DNA of 29,898 nucleotides from NCBI GenBank assembly GCA_964195995.1, contig CAXMQS010000012.1:1-29898 (forward strand). The letters run 5' to 3'. The stretch comes from CAXMQS01 sp964195995 (GTDB taxonomy: Bacteria; Actinomycetota; Acidimicrobiia; Spongiisociales; JAOTWH01). Positions 1 to 6,172 of the stretch are shown here, in pieces (position 1 is the first letter of the stretch; each line of letters opens with the position of its first letter). The notes under the pieces were generated by a model. It was not told the DNA's origin. It was given only the letters and a program-made list of their open reading frames with translations, and searched no databases. The position numbers and the translations under genes were made by a program.

Positions 1-240
1 TCGTGGCATAGGTCGGAAGAGGTGCTCGAACGGGTCGACATTGCTGTTGTGCCTCGGCCGGGAACCTCCGTTGATGCCGTGACGGCGGTGGCACCGGACC
101 GCCTGACCTGGATAGCCATGCCCGAGCTCGACATCTCGGGCGTCCGCTTGCGCTCGATGGTGACATCCGGCCTCAGCATCCGATTCCTGGTTCCCGAGGC
201 TGTGTGGGAGTACATCGTGGAGCGCCAGTTGTATGTCTGA
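1..240 (+). CDS. nadD: Nicotinate-nucleotide adenylyltransferase, C-terminal part (cut by window edge)
   Basis: The visible 79 residues are the C-terminal end of NadD, which transfers AMP from ATP to nicotinate mononucleotide to form deamido-NAD in NAD synthesis. The frame is open from base 1 and includes SWHRSEEVL, the segment IAVVPRPG, and a tail typical of the family (IRFLVPEAVWEYI, then a short end with LYV). The usual ISSTxxR motif reads ISGVRLR here, keeping the first Ser and the Arg but not the Ser-Thr pair. The 5' part lies outside the window. The next gene begins 8 nt before this stop codon, and rsfS follows after that, matching the common actinobacterial order nadD / LCP gene / rsfS. 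Identification is confident from the tail and the context; the motif deviation is real in the sequence but of unknown effect. Confidence 0.87.
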   Translation, partial: SWHRSEEVLERVDIAVVPRPGTSVDAVTAVAPDRLTWIAMPELDISGVRLRSMVTSGLSIRFLVPEAVWEYIVERQLYV

Positions 241-1525
241 CGACGGTAACTCGGAACCATCCGTTCCCGAGGAGCAGGGCGAAGCACTCAGCCCCGATGA
301 CATCGAGCTGACGCCGGTGACCGTCCGCTGGGGTCGTATTGCTCTCTCTTTCCTCGTCGCGGCGACGGCGGTTGCACTCATCGGCCTCGGTTCCGAGGGC
401 AGGGCCGCCGGCGTCTTTGGAGCGCTTGGCGCCGGCGTCGAGAGGATCCAGGACGAGACTTCGTCGGTGTGGGATGGCACCAGGTCCGCCCTGCAAGATG
501 TGGCGTTGCTGGAGCCGGAGCCCGTGGGAGCCGCCGCGCCGGCTGGTTCGTTCTCCACTGCGATAGTCGTCGAGGATGCCGATGGGGTCGCGGCGTCGGT
601 CTTGCTCGCGGTCGCAGATCCCACCGGAGCAGCCACCCTCATCGTCTTCCCTTCAAGCCTGTCGACCACTATCCCCGGCTACGGCGATTTCCCGCTGGCG
701 GAGACGGCGCGGTTCGAGGATGCGGCCCTAACCGCCGTCACCCTGACCAATCTGCTCGGAGTTCGGATCGATGCGACCGTCGGCCTCACTGCTGAGGAGT
801 TCACCCTCGCGGTCGGCTCTGCGGTGAGCGTCGATCTGCCGACGGAGGTGATCGTTCCGGCGGGGGACGGCGGCACGGTCCTCGCCGAGGCAGGCGTAGC
901 CGTGCTGCAGCCATCGTTGCTGGCGGCGGTCCTGCTGACCCAAGGGGAGTCGGATGAGTTGGCGTGGCTGGAGAGACAGGGAGCGGTCTGGGAGGCATTG
1001 TTCACTTCTACCGATGTCGACCGGCTCATCGCGGCGCTGGATGCCAAGGCAGGTCCCGGCGAGGATGCTGCAGTCGGACTGCAGGCAGTCGCCTCAGGTT
1101 CGCCGCTGACGGTCAGCGGCCCGCCCCTTGCCGAGATCGGCATCGGGACGGACGAGCAGCTGGTGTTGCGGGGCGCCGACGCCGACAGCTTCGTCCTCTC
1201 CCGCATGCCCCACCTGCTGATCCGCGAGGGACCGAGGCCGCGAGTCGAGGTCCTCAACGGGAACGGTCGGACGCAGACGACTCGGCTCGTCGCCGAGACA
1301 CTGGTGCGTCGTGGGTTCAAAGTGATCAAGACAGACAACGCTGACTCGTTCGACTACCGGGACAGTCGGGTGATCGCTCAGGGTCGCGGCAATCGCCTGC
1401 CGGGGGCGGAGATCGTTGAGTTGCTTGGAGTCGGCCAGCTGGAACTCGAGGTGCGCGCTCCCTCGGGAGTTGTCGATGTCAGTATCATCGTTGGCCAAGA
1501 CATACCGATAGGGGAGAGCTCGTAG
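233..1525 (+). CDS. Membrane-anchored LytR_C-domain protein with degenerate LCP-like domain
   Basis: A 430-residue protein. An acidic N-terminus (about 1-30) is followed by one membrane segment (about 34-54), so the rest should lie outside the membrane. Residues about 105-205 resemble the LytR-CpsA-Psr (LCP) phosphotransferase fold: IVFPSSLSTTIPGYG, then LTNLLGVRIDATV, then a GF/V-type segment. In active LCP enzymes, which attach glycopolymers to peptidoglycan, the first motif reads IPRD; here Arg-Asp is replaced by Ser-Ser, and the second motif is not recognisable. Residues about 337-420 are a clear LytR_C domain (VEVLNGNG, RRGFKVIKTDNAD, FDYRDSRVI). The ATG overlaps the end of nadD by 8 nt. 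I infer a catalytically inactive LCP relative with a scaffold or regulatory envelope role. The LytR_C assignment is firm; the LCP remnant is my reading by eye. Confidence 0.82.
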   Translation: MSDDGNSEPSVPEEQGEALSPDDIELTPVTVRWGRIALSFLVAATAVALIGLGSEGRAAGVFGALGAGVERIQDETSSVWDGTRSALQDVALLEPEPVGAAAPAGSFSTAIVVEDADGVAASVLLAVADPTGAATLIVFPSSLSTTIPGYGDFPLAETARFEDAALTAVTLTNLLGVRIDATVGLTAEEFTLAVGSAVSVDLPTEVIVPAGDGGTVLAEAGVAVLQPSLLAAVLLTQGESDELAWLERQGAVWEALFTSTDVDRLIAALDAKAGPGEDAAVGLQAVASGSPLTVSGPPLAEIGIGTDEQLVLRGADADSFVLSRMPHLLIREGPRPRVEVLNGNGRTQTTRLVAETLVRRGFKVIKTDNADSFDYRDSRVIAQGRGNRLPGAEIVELLGVGQLELEVRAPSGVVDVSIIVGQDIPIGESS

Positions 1526-1554
1526 CGATACATCCAGAAACGACCGAGGCCGCG

Positions 1555-1893
1555 GTGGCGGCAGCCGTGGCAATCGCCGAAAAGAAGGGCATAGATGTTG
1601 CCCTGCTCGATGTATCCAGCCTGCTGGTGATTACCGACGTCTTTGTCATCGCCACCGGGACCTCGCGACGCCACGTGCTTTCTCTTGCCGAAGATGTTGA
1701 GGATGCGTTGCGGCCGCTCGCTCACAAGCCACTGCGCCGCGAGGGCACACAGGATGCCAAATGGTTGCTGCTCGATTTCGGCGACATAGTGATCCACCTC
1801 TTCGATGCCGAGACCAGGGCCTACTACGACCTCGAACGACTGTGGGCAGACGCCGACCGCATCAGCGCTGTCGCCGCCGAAGCCGGTCGTTGA
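1555..1893 (+). CDS. rsfS: Ribosomal silencing factor RsfS
   Basis: RsfS (Iojap/YbeB/DUF143) binds ribosomal protein uL14 and blocks joining of the subunits during starvation. The 112 residues show the family core: LLDVSSLLVITDVFVIATG, a SRRHVLSLAEDVEDAL helix, RREGTQDAKWLLLDFGDI and YYDLERLW. The chosen GTG has GAGG five bases upstream. However, the frame stays open upstream without ATG, GTG or TTG, and the residues before it (HPETTEAAV) look like the normal RsfS N-terminus, which is usually about ten residues longer than this start gives. The true start may therefore be a non-standard codon near 1522-1528, downstream of the purine-rich AGGGGAG at 1510-1516. It follows the LCP-like gene closely and nadD, as usual. 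Confidence 0.9.
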   Translation: MAAAVAIAEKKGIDVALLDVSSLLVITDVFVIATGTSRRHVLSLAEDVEDALRPLAHKPLRREGTQDAKWLLLDFGDIVIHLFDAETRAYYDLERLWADADRISAVAAEAGR

Positions 1894-1906
1894 ACCTCTC
1901 TCGGTC

Positions 1907-1969
1907 GGGGCTGTAATTCAGCTCCCGGGAAGACATTGCCGTGGAGGCGACTGCTGTACACCTAGCCTC
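1907..1969 (+). other. Partial tRNA-like sequence upstream of tRNA-Ala
   Basis: Bases 1905-1924 match the 5' end of the downstream tRNA-Ala gene (from 1991) at 18 of 20 positions, including the flanking TC, the acceptor 5' strand GGGGCTG and the start of the D-arm. GGGGCTG could pair with TAGCCTC at 1963-1969 using G-T wobbles, but there is no recognisable anticodon arm and no TTC-type T-loop. It reads as a decayed or partial copy rather than a working tRNA. The right-hand part overlaps the predicted tRNA-Ala promoter. Confidence 0.4.
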
Positions 1970-1982
1970 CCGCCATTAAACT
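1954..1982 (+). promoter_or_regulatory. Predicted promoter of tRNA-Ala
   Basis: CTGTAC at 1954-1959, a 17-bp spacer and TAAACT at 1977-1982 fit a housekeeping sigma promoter. The mature tRNA begins 11 bases after the -10 box. The -35 resembles the TTGTAC seen before rpsT in this window. Called by eye. Confidence 0.5.
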
Positions 1983-1992
1983 TCCGGACTTC

Positions 1993-2066
1993 GGGGCTGT
2001 AGCTCAGCTCGGCAGAGCACTTGCATGGCATGCAAGGGGTCAGGGGTTCGAATCCCCTCAGCTCCA
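1993..2066 (+). tRNA. tRNA-Ala (anticodon GGC)
   Basis: A complete cloverleaf can be folded. The acceptor arm is GGGGCTG with CAGCTCC (one G-T pair), the D-arm stem is GCTC/GAGC, the anticodon stem CTTGC/GCAAG encloses the loop ATGGCAT giving anticodon GGC, and the T-arm is AGGGG TTCGAAT CCCCT. The discriminator base is A at 2066. The 3' CCA is not encoded (CAA follows), so it must be added after transcription. A strong hairpin follows seven bases later. Confidence 0.95.
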
Positions 2067-2072
2067 CAAGAT

Positions 2073-2100
2073 GAAAGGCAACGCTGTGGCGTTGCCTTTC
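2073..2100 (+). terminator. Hairpin after tRNA-Ala, probable terminator
   Basis: A perfect 12-bp stem (GAAAGGCAACGC with its reverse complement) closes a TGTG loop immediately downstream of the tRNA. The 3' arm ends in CTTTC rather than a long T-run, so it is a somewhat atypical intrinsic terminator. Because it is symmetric it could also serve the minus-strand gene that ends at 2128. Confidence 0.7.
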
Positions 2101-2127
2101 GCTTTGGGAGCTGTCTCTCTCGTTGGC

Positions 2128-2406
2128 TCAGGCCTGGACAGGCGCCCGATCGCAAATGGCGCACATCCACAAGGCGCCGATCTGGCCGATCGACTGGCGG
2201 CACGAGCTGCAGTCTCCAGAGCCGGCTCGAGTCTGCAGCCGTGGCGTGCTCTTGGCGAACGCGACGACCACGGTACCAACCGTAAGTGCTGCCATGAGGG
2301 GGGTGATCGCGAAGGCCGCCGCCGCTGCCATTCCTGCCGAGGTGGCGCTGAGGACCCAGCTCAGGTAAGTGAGCCCACCCAACGCCGCGATCCACAGCAG
2401 TCGCAT
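2128..2406 (-). CDS. Small membrane protein with C-terminal zinc-ribbon-like motif
   Basis: A 92-residue protein I do not recognise by name. Two hydrophobic segments (about residues 3-20 and 25-50) are followed by a short polar tail carrying CSSCRQSIG and then CAICDRAP, i.e. two CxxC knuckles 13 residues apart that could bind one metal ion. The first Met is supported by a -10-like TACGAT ending seven bases before the ATG, matching the leaderless pattern of neighbouring genes. It is divergent from leuS and ends facing the tRNA-Ala hairpin. The hydrophobic pattern, the paired cysteines and the promoter argue for a real gene. Function is unknown; a membrane-tethered zinc-binding domain is all that can be said. 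Confidence 0.6.
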   Translation of the reverse strand: MRLLWIAALGGLTYLSWVLSATSAGMAAAAAFAITPLMAALTVGTVVVAFAKSTPRLQTRAGSGDCSSCRQSIGQIGALWMCAICDRAPVQA

Positions 2407-2413
2407 AGCGACG

Positions 2414-2419
2414 ATCGTA
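2414..2419 (-). promoter_or_regulatory. -10 box of the zinc-ribbon membrane protein gene (leaderless type)
   Basis: TACGAT on the minus strand ends seven bases before the ATG, so transcription should begin at or next to the start codon. No Shine-Dalgarno sequence is visible. Confidence 0.5.
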
Positions 2420-2485
2420 GACGAATCCGCTGTTGCGTGCCCACGGCCCGTAGGAAGCCGTCCGCTCGGCCTGGGGGACGCTTAG

Positions 2486-2491
2486 TACGCT
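2486..2491 (+). promoter_or_regulatory. -10 box of leuS (near-leaderless)
   Basis: TACGCT lies nine bases before the leuS ATG. The bases between (TCTTCCTTC) contain no Shine-Dalgarno sequence, so the mRNA probably starts within about three bases of the ATG. No convincing -35 is seen. Confidence 0.5.
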
Positions 2492-2500
2492 TCTTCCTTC

Positions 2501-4924
2501 ATGCAGTACGACCCGGGCTCGTTCGAAGCCAAGTGGCAGGACCGTTGGGAGCAGGACAAGACGTTCTACGCGGTCGAAGACGAGTCGCGCCCCAAGTTCG
2601 CCAACATCCAGATGTACCCCTATCCCTCGGGCGTTCTGCACATGGGGCACCTGCGCAACTACACCTACGTCGACGTGATGACCCGCTTCAAGCGGATGCA
2701 GGGGTTCAACGTCTTGGCCCCGATGGGATGGGACTCCTTCGGTCTGCCGGCTGAGAACGCCGCCATCGCTGCCGGCGTCCATCCACGGGAGTTCATCGAG
2801 AGCCAGATCGCCCAGATGAAGGTCCAGCTGCGTCGCCTCGGAGCGGTTTACGACTGGAGCAGGGAACTGGCCAGCCACGAGCCCGCCTACTACCGGTGGG
2901 ATCAGTGGTTGTTCCTCCAGCTGTGGGAGCGCGGGCTTGCCTACAAGGCCAACGCTCCCGTCAACTGGTGCCCCAAGGACCAGACCGTGCTCGCCAACGA
3001 ACAGGTGGTCGAGGGACTCTGCGAACGCTGCGGCACCGCCGTCGAGAAGCGCGACCTCGATCAATGGTTCTTCAAGATCACCGAGTACGCCGATCGCCTG
3101 TTGCCGGACGACTCGCAGCTCGAGGAGTGGCCTCCTCGCGTGCGCGTCATGCAGCAGAACTGGATCGGGAGGTCGCAGGGCGTCACCTTTGGTATGGAGA
3201 TTTCGGGTCGCCAGGAGGTCTTCGACGTGTTCACGACCCGACCGGACACCACCTTCGGGATGACATTCGCGGTGCTGGCCCCGGAACATCCGTTGGTTGA
3301 GACGCTGCTCGCTGGCAGCGATCTCGAGGAGGCTGGCAGGGCATTCGTGACAGAGGTGAGGCAAGAGAGCGACATCGACCGACTGGCAACCGACCGCCCC
3401 AAGAAGGGATTCTTCCTGGGTGTCAAGGCCATCAACCCGATCAACGGCACCGAGGTCCCGCTCTACATGGCGGACTACGTCCTGATGGGGTACGGCACCG
3501 GAGCCATCATGGCGGTTCCCGGCCAGGATCAGCGAGACTGGGACTTCGCCGTCGCTCACGACATCGAGATCATCCGCACCGTTCAACCCCCGGACGATTT
3601 CGAGGGGGAGGCCTACACCGGCGACGGCGTGATCATCAACAGTGACTGGCTGGACGGTCTCGACAAAGACGCCGGCATCGCCCAGTCGATCGAGTGGTTC
3701 GAGGGACAAGAGATCGGCAAGGGTGACGTCAAATACCGGTTGCGCGACTGGCTGATATCGAGGCAGCGATATTGGGGTGCCCCCATTCCGATGATCTCGT
3801 GTCCGGAGTGCGGGCTGGTGCCGGTGCCCGAAACCGAACTCCCGGTGCTCCACCCCGACGTCGAGGACTACCAGCCCAAGGGCCGGTCGCCCCTTGCCGC
3901 CGTCGAAGACTTCGTCAACGTCGGCTGTCCGAGCTGTGGCGGTCCCGCCAAGCGCGAGACCGACACCATGGATACCTTCGTCGACTCGTCGTGGTACTTC
4001 CTCCGCTACAGCGACCCCCACAACGAGGACGCCATCTTCGACCCCGAGAAGGTGAAGTACTGGATGCCCGTCGATCTCTACGTCGGGGGAGTGGAGCATG
4101 CGGTGCTTCACCTTCTCTACGCCCGCTTCATCGTGAAGGTCCTCGCCGACATGGGGCTGGTTGAGTTCTCGGAGCCGTTCCTGCGCATGTTCACCCAGGG
4201 GATGATCACCAAGGACGGTGCCAAGATGTCCAAGTCGAAAGGCAACGTCGTCTCGCCCGACCCCCTCTACGACTTCTACGGCGCAGACGCGGTCCGCCTG
4301 TACGAGCTGTTCATCGGACCGGCCACCGACGACGCCGTGTGGACCGACCGTGGGGTGGAGGGAACGTCGCGCTTCCTGAAGAAAGTGTGGCGGCTCGGAA
4401 CCGAGGTCGAAACAGTCGACAGGGATGCTGCCGATGGCGACCGGGCCGTCATCGCGAAAGCCCATCGCACCTTGCGCAAGGTCGGCAGCGATATCGAGCG
4501 GTTCCATTTCAACACCGCCGTGGCGGCGCTCATGGAACTCAACAACGCGCTGGCCGACTACGTCCGGTCTGACGACGGCGCCCGGAATGAAACTTTCGAC
4601 GAGGCCTACGGCATGCTGCTCAAGATGCTGGCCCCCATGGCGCCGCACATGTCTCACGAGCTGTGGGAGATGCGAGGCGGCGAGATATTGGCAGATGAAT
4701 CGTGGCCGGATTGGGATCCGGACCTCGTCGTCGAGGAGTCGGTGACGATGGTGGTTCAGATCAGCGGCAAAGTGCGAGCCCGGCTCGAGGTAGCAACCGG
4801 CATCTCCGAGGACGAGGCGATAGCGCTTGCCCTTGGCAACGAGCGCATCGTCGGCCTGCTCGACGGCTTGGAGCCGAAACGGGTGATAGCCCGTCCGCCC
4901 AAGCTCGTCAACATCGTGATGTGA
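2501..4924 (+). CDS. leuS: Leucyl-tRNA synthetase
   Basis: An 807-residue class I aminoacyl-tRNA synthetase that charges tRNA-Leu. The HIGH-type motif HMGH occurs in YPSGVLHMGHLRNYT (about residue 49) and the KMSKS loop is intact in DGAKMSKSKGNVV. The CP1 editing domain is present: TTRPDTTFGM, and VPGQDQRDWDFA, which keeps the Asp used for editing, although the usual His of the HDxRD motif is Gln. Cys pairs (CPKD...CERC, and CPEC...CPSC) suggest zinc sites. The length is typical for bacteria. The ATG is fixed by the usual N-terminus and the -10 box nine bases upstream. The CPBP protease gene overlaps its stop codon by 4 nt (GTGA), so the two are co-transcribed. Confidence 0.98.
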   Translation: MQYDPGSFEAKWQDRWEQDKTFYAVEDESRPKFANIQMYPYPSGVLHMGHLRNYTYVDVMTRFKRMQGFNVLAPMGWDSFGLPAENAAIAAGVHPREFIESQIAQMKVQLRRLGAVYDWSRELASHEPAYYRWDQWLFLQLWERGLAYKANAPVNWCPKDQTVLANEQVVEGLCERCGTAVEKRDLDQWFFKITEYADRLLPDDSQLEEWPPRVRVMQQNWIGRSQGVTFGMEISGRQEVFDVFTTRPDTTFGMTFAVLAPEHPLVETLLAGSDLEEAGRAFVTEVRQESDIDRLATDRPKKGFFLGVKAINPINGTEVPLYMADYVLMGYGTGAIMAVPGQDQRDWDFAVAHDIEIIRTVQPPDDFEGEAYTGDGVIINSDWLDGLDKDAGIAQSIEWFEGQEIGKGDVKYRLRDWLISRQRYWGAPIPMISCPECGLVPVPETELPVLHPDVEDYQPKGRSPLAAVEDFVNVGCPSCGGPAKRETDTMDTFVDSSWYFLRYSDPHNEDAIFDPEKVKYWMPVDLYVGGVEHAVLHLLYARFIVKVLADMGLVEFSEPFLRMFTQGMITKDGAKMSKSKGNVVSPDPLYDFYGADAVRLYELFIGPATDDAVWTDRGVEGTSRFLKKVWRLGTEVETVDRDAADGDRAVIAKAHRTLRKVGSDIERFHFNTAVAALMELNNALADYVRSDDGARNETFDEAYGMLLKMLAPMAPHMSHELWEMRGGEILADESWPDWDPDLVVEESVTMVVQISGKVRARLEVATGISEDEAIALALGNERIVGLLDGLEPKRVIARPPKLVNIVM

Positions 4925-5577
4925 CCGCCGACTGGCGGATCTCTGACGCGGCTTACGCCGTCCTCATCGGCCTCATCGCCGGTGTCTTCGCCTTTGCTGC
5001 CATAGGCGGCGGAGACCCAACTCCTCTTCAGATTTTCGCCTTCGTACTCCCCGTGCAGGAGGCGGGGTCTTTCGCCGCATTCTGGGCGCTATCGCGCAAG
5101 CGAGGCATCGAGTCGCCGCTCAAGAAGCTCGGCGTTCCCCCGAGGCTAGACCAGGCGTGGCTGGTCTTCGTTGGCGTTGTGCTGGCCGTCATCGCCACAT
5201 TGGTGCTCAACAGCCTCGTCGACTTCGAGGAGGCCCCACAGGAGATCGCCCGGTTGGCCGAGGAAGCGACTGGTCTCGCCGCGATCCTGGCCTTCATTGG
5301 CAGCGTCCTGTTGGCGCCCGTCGTCGAAGAGGTCCTATTCCGTGGGGTGCTGCTGCGGGGCCTGCAGCGGCAGATGCCGTTCGCTGTTGCAGCCACCGTC
5401 AGCAGCGCCGCCTTTGCAGCCTTCCACTACAACGGCCCCGATTCGGTGGCCATCCTGCTGCCGCTGTTCGTTCTTGGGATGATCCTCTCGCTGGTCGCTT
5501 GGAAGCTCCGGGTCGGGGCGGCGATCTACATCCACTCCGGCTTCAACCTGCTCGCCGCCATCACCTTCCTCGTGTAG
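4921..5577 (+). CDS. CPBP-family intramembrane metalloprotease
   Basis: A 218-residue, largely hydrophobic protein of the CPBP (CAAX protease and bacteriocin-processing, ABI) family. The three family motifs are present: EEVLFRG (paired Glu and Arg), FAAFH (His) and, near the C-terminus, HSGFN (His). About six membrane segments can be traced. Members are membrane glutamate-type proteases or, in some bacteria, immunity or processing factors; the substrate here cannot be told. It begins with GTG within the leuS stop (GTGA), indicating translational coupling. The pairing with leuS may be no more than operon packing. Confidence 0.85.
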   Translation: MTADWRISDAAYAVLIGLIAGVFAFAAIGGGDPTPLQIFAFVLPVQEAGSFAAFWALSRKRGIESPLKKLGVPPRLDQAWLVFVGVVLAVIATLVLNSLVDFEEAPQEIARLAEEATGLAAILAFIGSVLLAPVVEEVLFRGVLLRGLQRQMPFAVAATVSSAAFAAFHYNGPDSVAILLPLFVLGMILSLVAWKLRVGAAIYIHSGFNLLAAITFLV

Positions 5578-5644
5578 ACCCCTTCTCGCGGCGCAACCGC
5601 TGTGGTACACAACCCGGGGGCGCGGTCGAGATCGGGAGTTGACC

Positions 5645-6172
5645 GTGAGCCAGTGGATCGGCGTAGTTGTCCTTGCCGTCGGAGCCCTCATAGCCGGGGT
5701 TGTTTTCGGCGGCGCCCCGTCATCACCGCCTGCGGTCTCCTTCGCGCCGGCGAGTGCCTCCGGCGATCTCACAGTTCACATCACTGGGGCCGTTGTTGAC
5801 CCGGGCCTGGTTGTTGTGGAGGCTGGCTCGCGGGTCGCCGATGCGGTTGCCGCCGCCGGCGGGCTGACGGCGGATGCATCGCCATCGGCTGTCAACCTGG
5901 CGACACCGCTGCGCGATGGCATGCAGATCGTTGTCCGCGCCGTCGGTGGTGCCGCCAAGAGCGCTGCTGAGGGTGAGAGCGGCGTCGTGTCGATGAGTTC
6001 TGCTTCCGTGGAGGAACTGGCTGCTTTGCCCGGAGTGGGCCCGGTACTGGCGCGGCGGATCATCGATCACCGTGAAGCGCGCGGCCCCTTCGAGACCATC
6101 GAGGACCTGCTGAGCGTCTCGGGTATCGGCGAGGCCAAGCTGGCCGCCATACGCGACGTCGCGGTTCCCTGA
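5645..6172 (+). CDS. comEA: Competence protein ComEA (DNA receptor)
   Basis: ComEA is a membrane-anchored DNA-binding protein that captures double-stranded DNA for uptake in natural transformation. The 175 residues contain an N-terminal membrane anchor (about 4-22), a SLBB-type domain (about 41-98: VHITGAVVDPG, AVNLATPLRDG) and a C-terminal helix-hairpin-helix pair (LAALPGVGPVLARRIIDHR and LLSVSGIGEAKL). I chose the GTG at 5645 because GGGAG lies six bases upstream; a TTG six bases earlier is possible. A TACACA box at 5606-5611 may be its -10. comEC follows with an overlapping start, the usual order. Confidence 0.93.
   Translation: MSQWIGVVVLAVGALIAGVVFGGAPSSPPAVSFAPASASGDLTVHITGAVVDPGLVVVEAGSRVADAVAAAGGLTADASPSAVNLATPLRDGMQIVVRAVGGAAKSAAEGESGVVSMSSASVEELAALPGVGPVLARRIIDHREARGPFETIEDLLSVSGIGEAKLAAIRDVAVP

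Noticed and set aside
1976..4657. Very long open frame on the minus strand opposite leuS and tRNA-Ala
   Set aside because: It runs antisense to a certain leuS gene and through the tRNA; GC-rich codon use opens such shadow frames. The translation has no recognisable domain and contains the tRNA complement.
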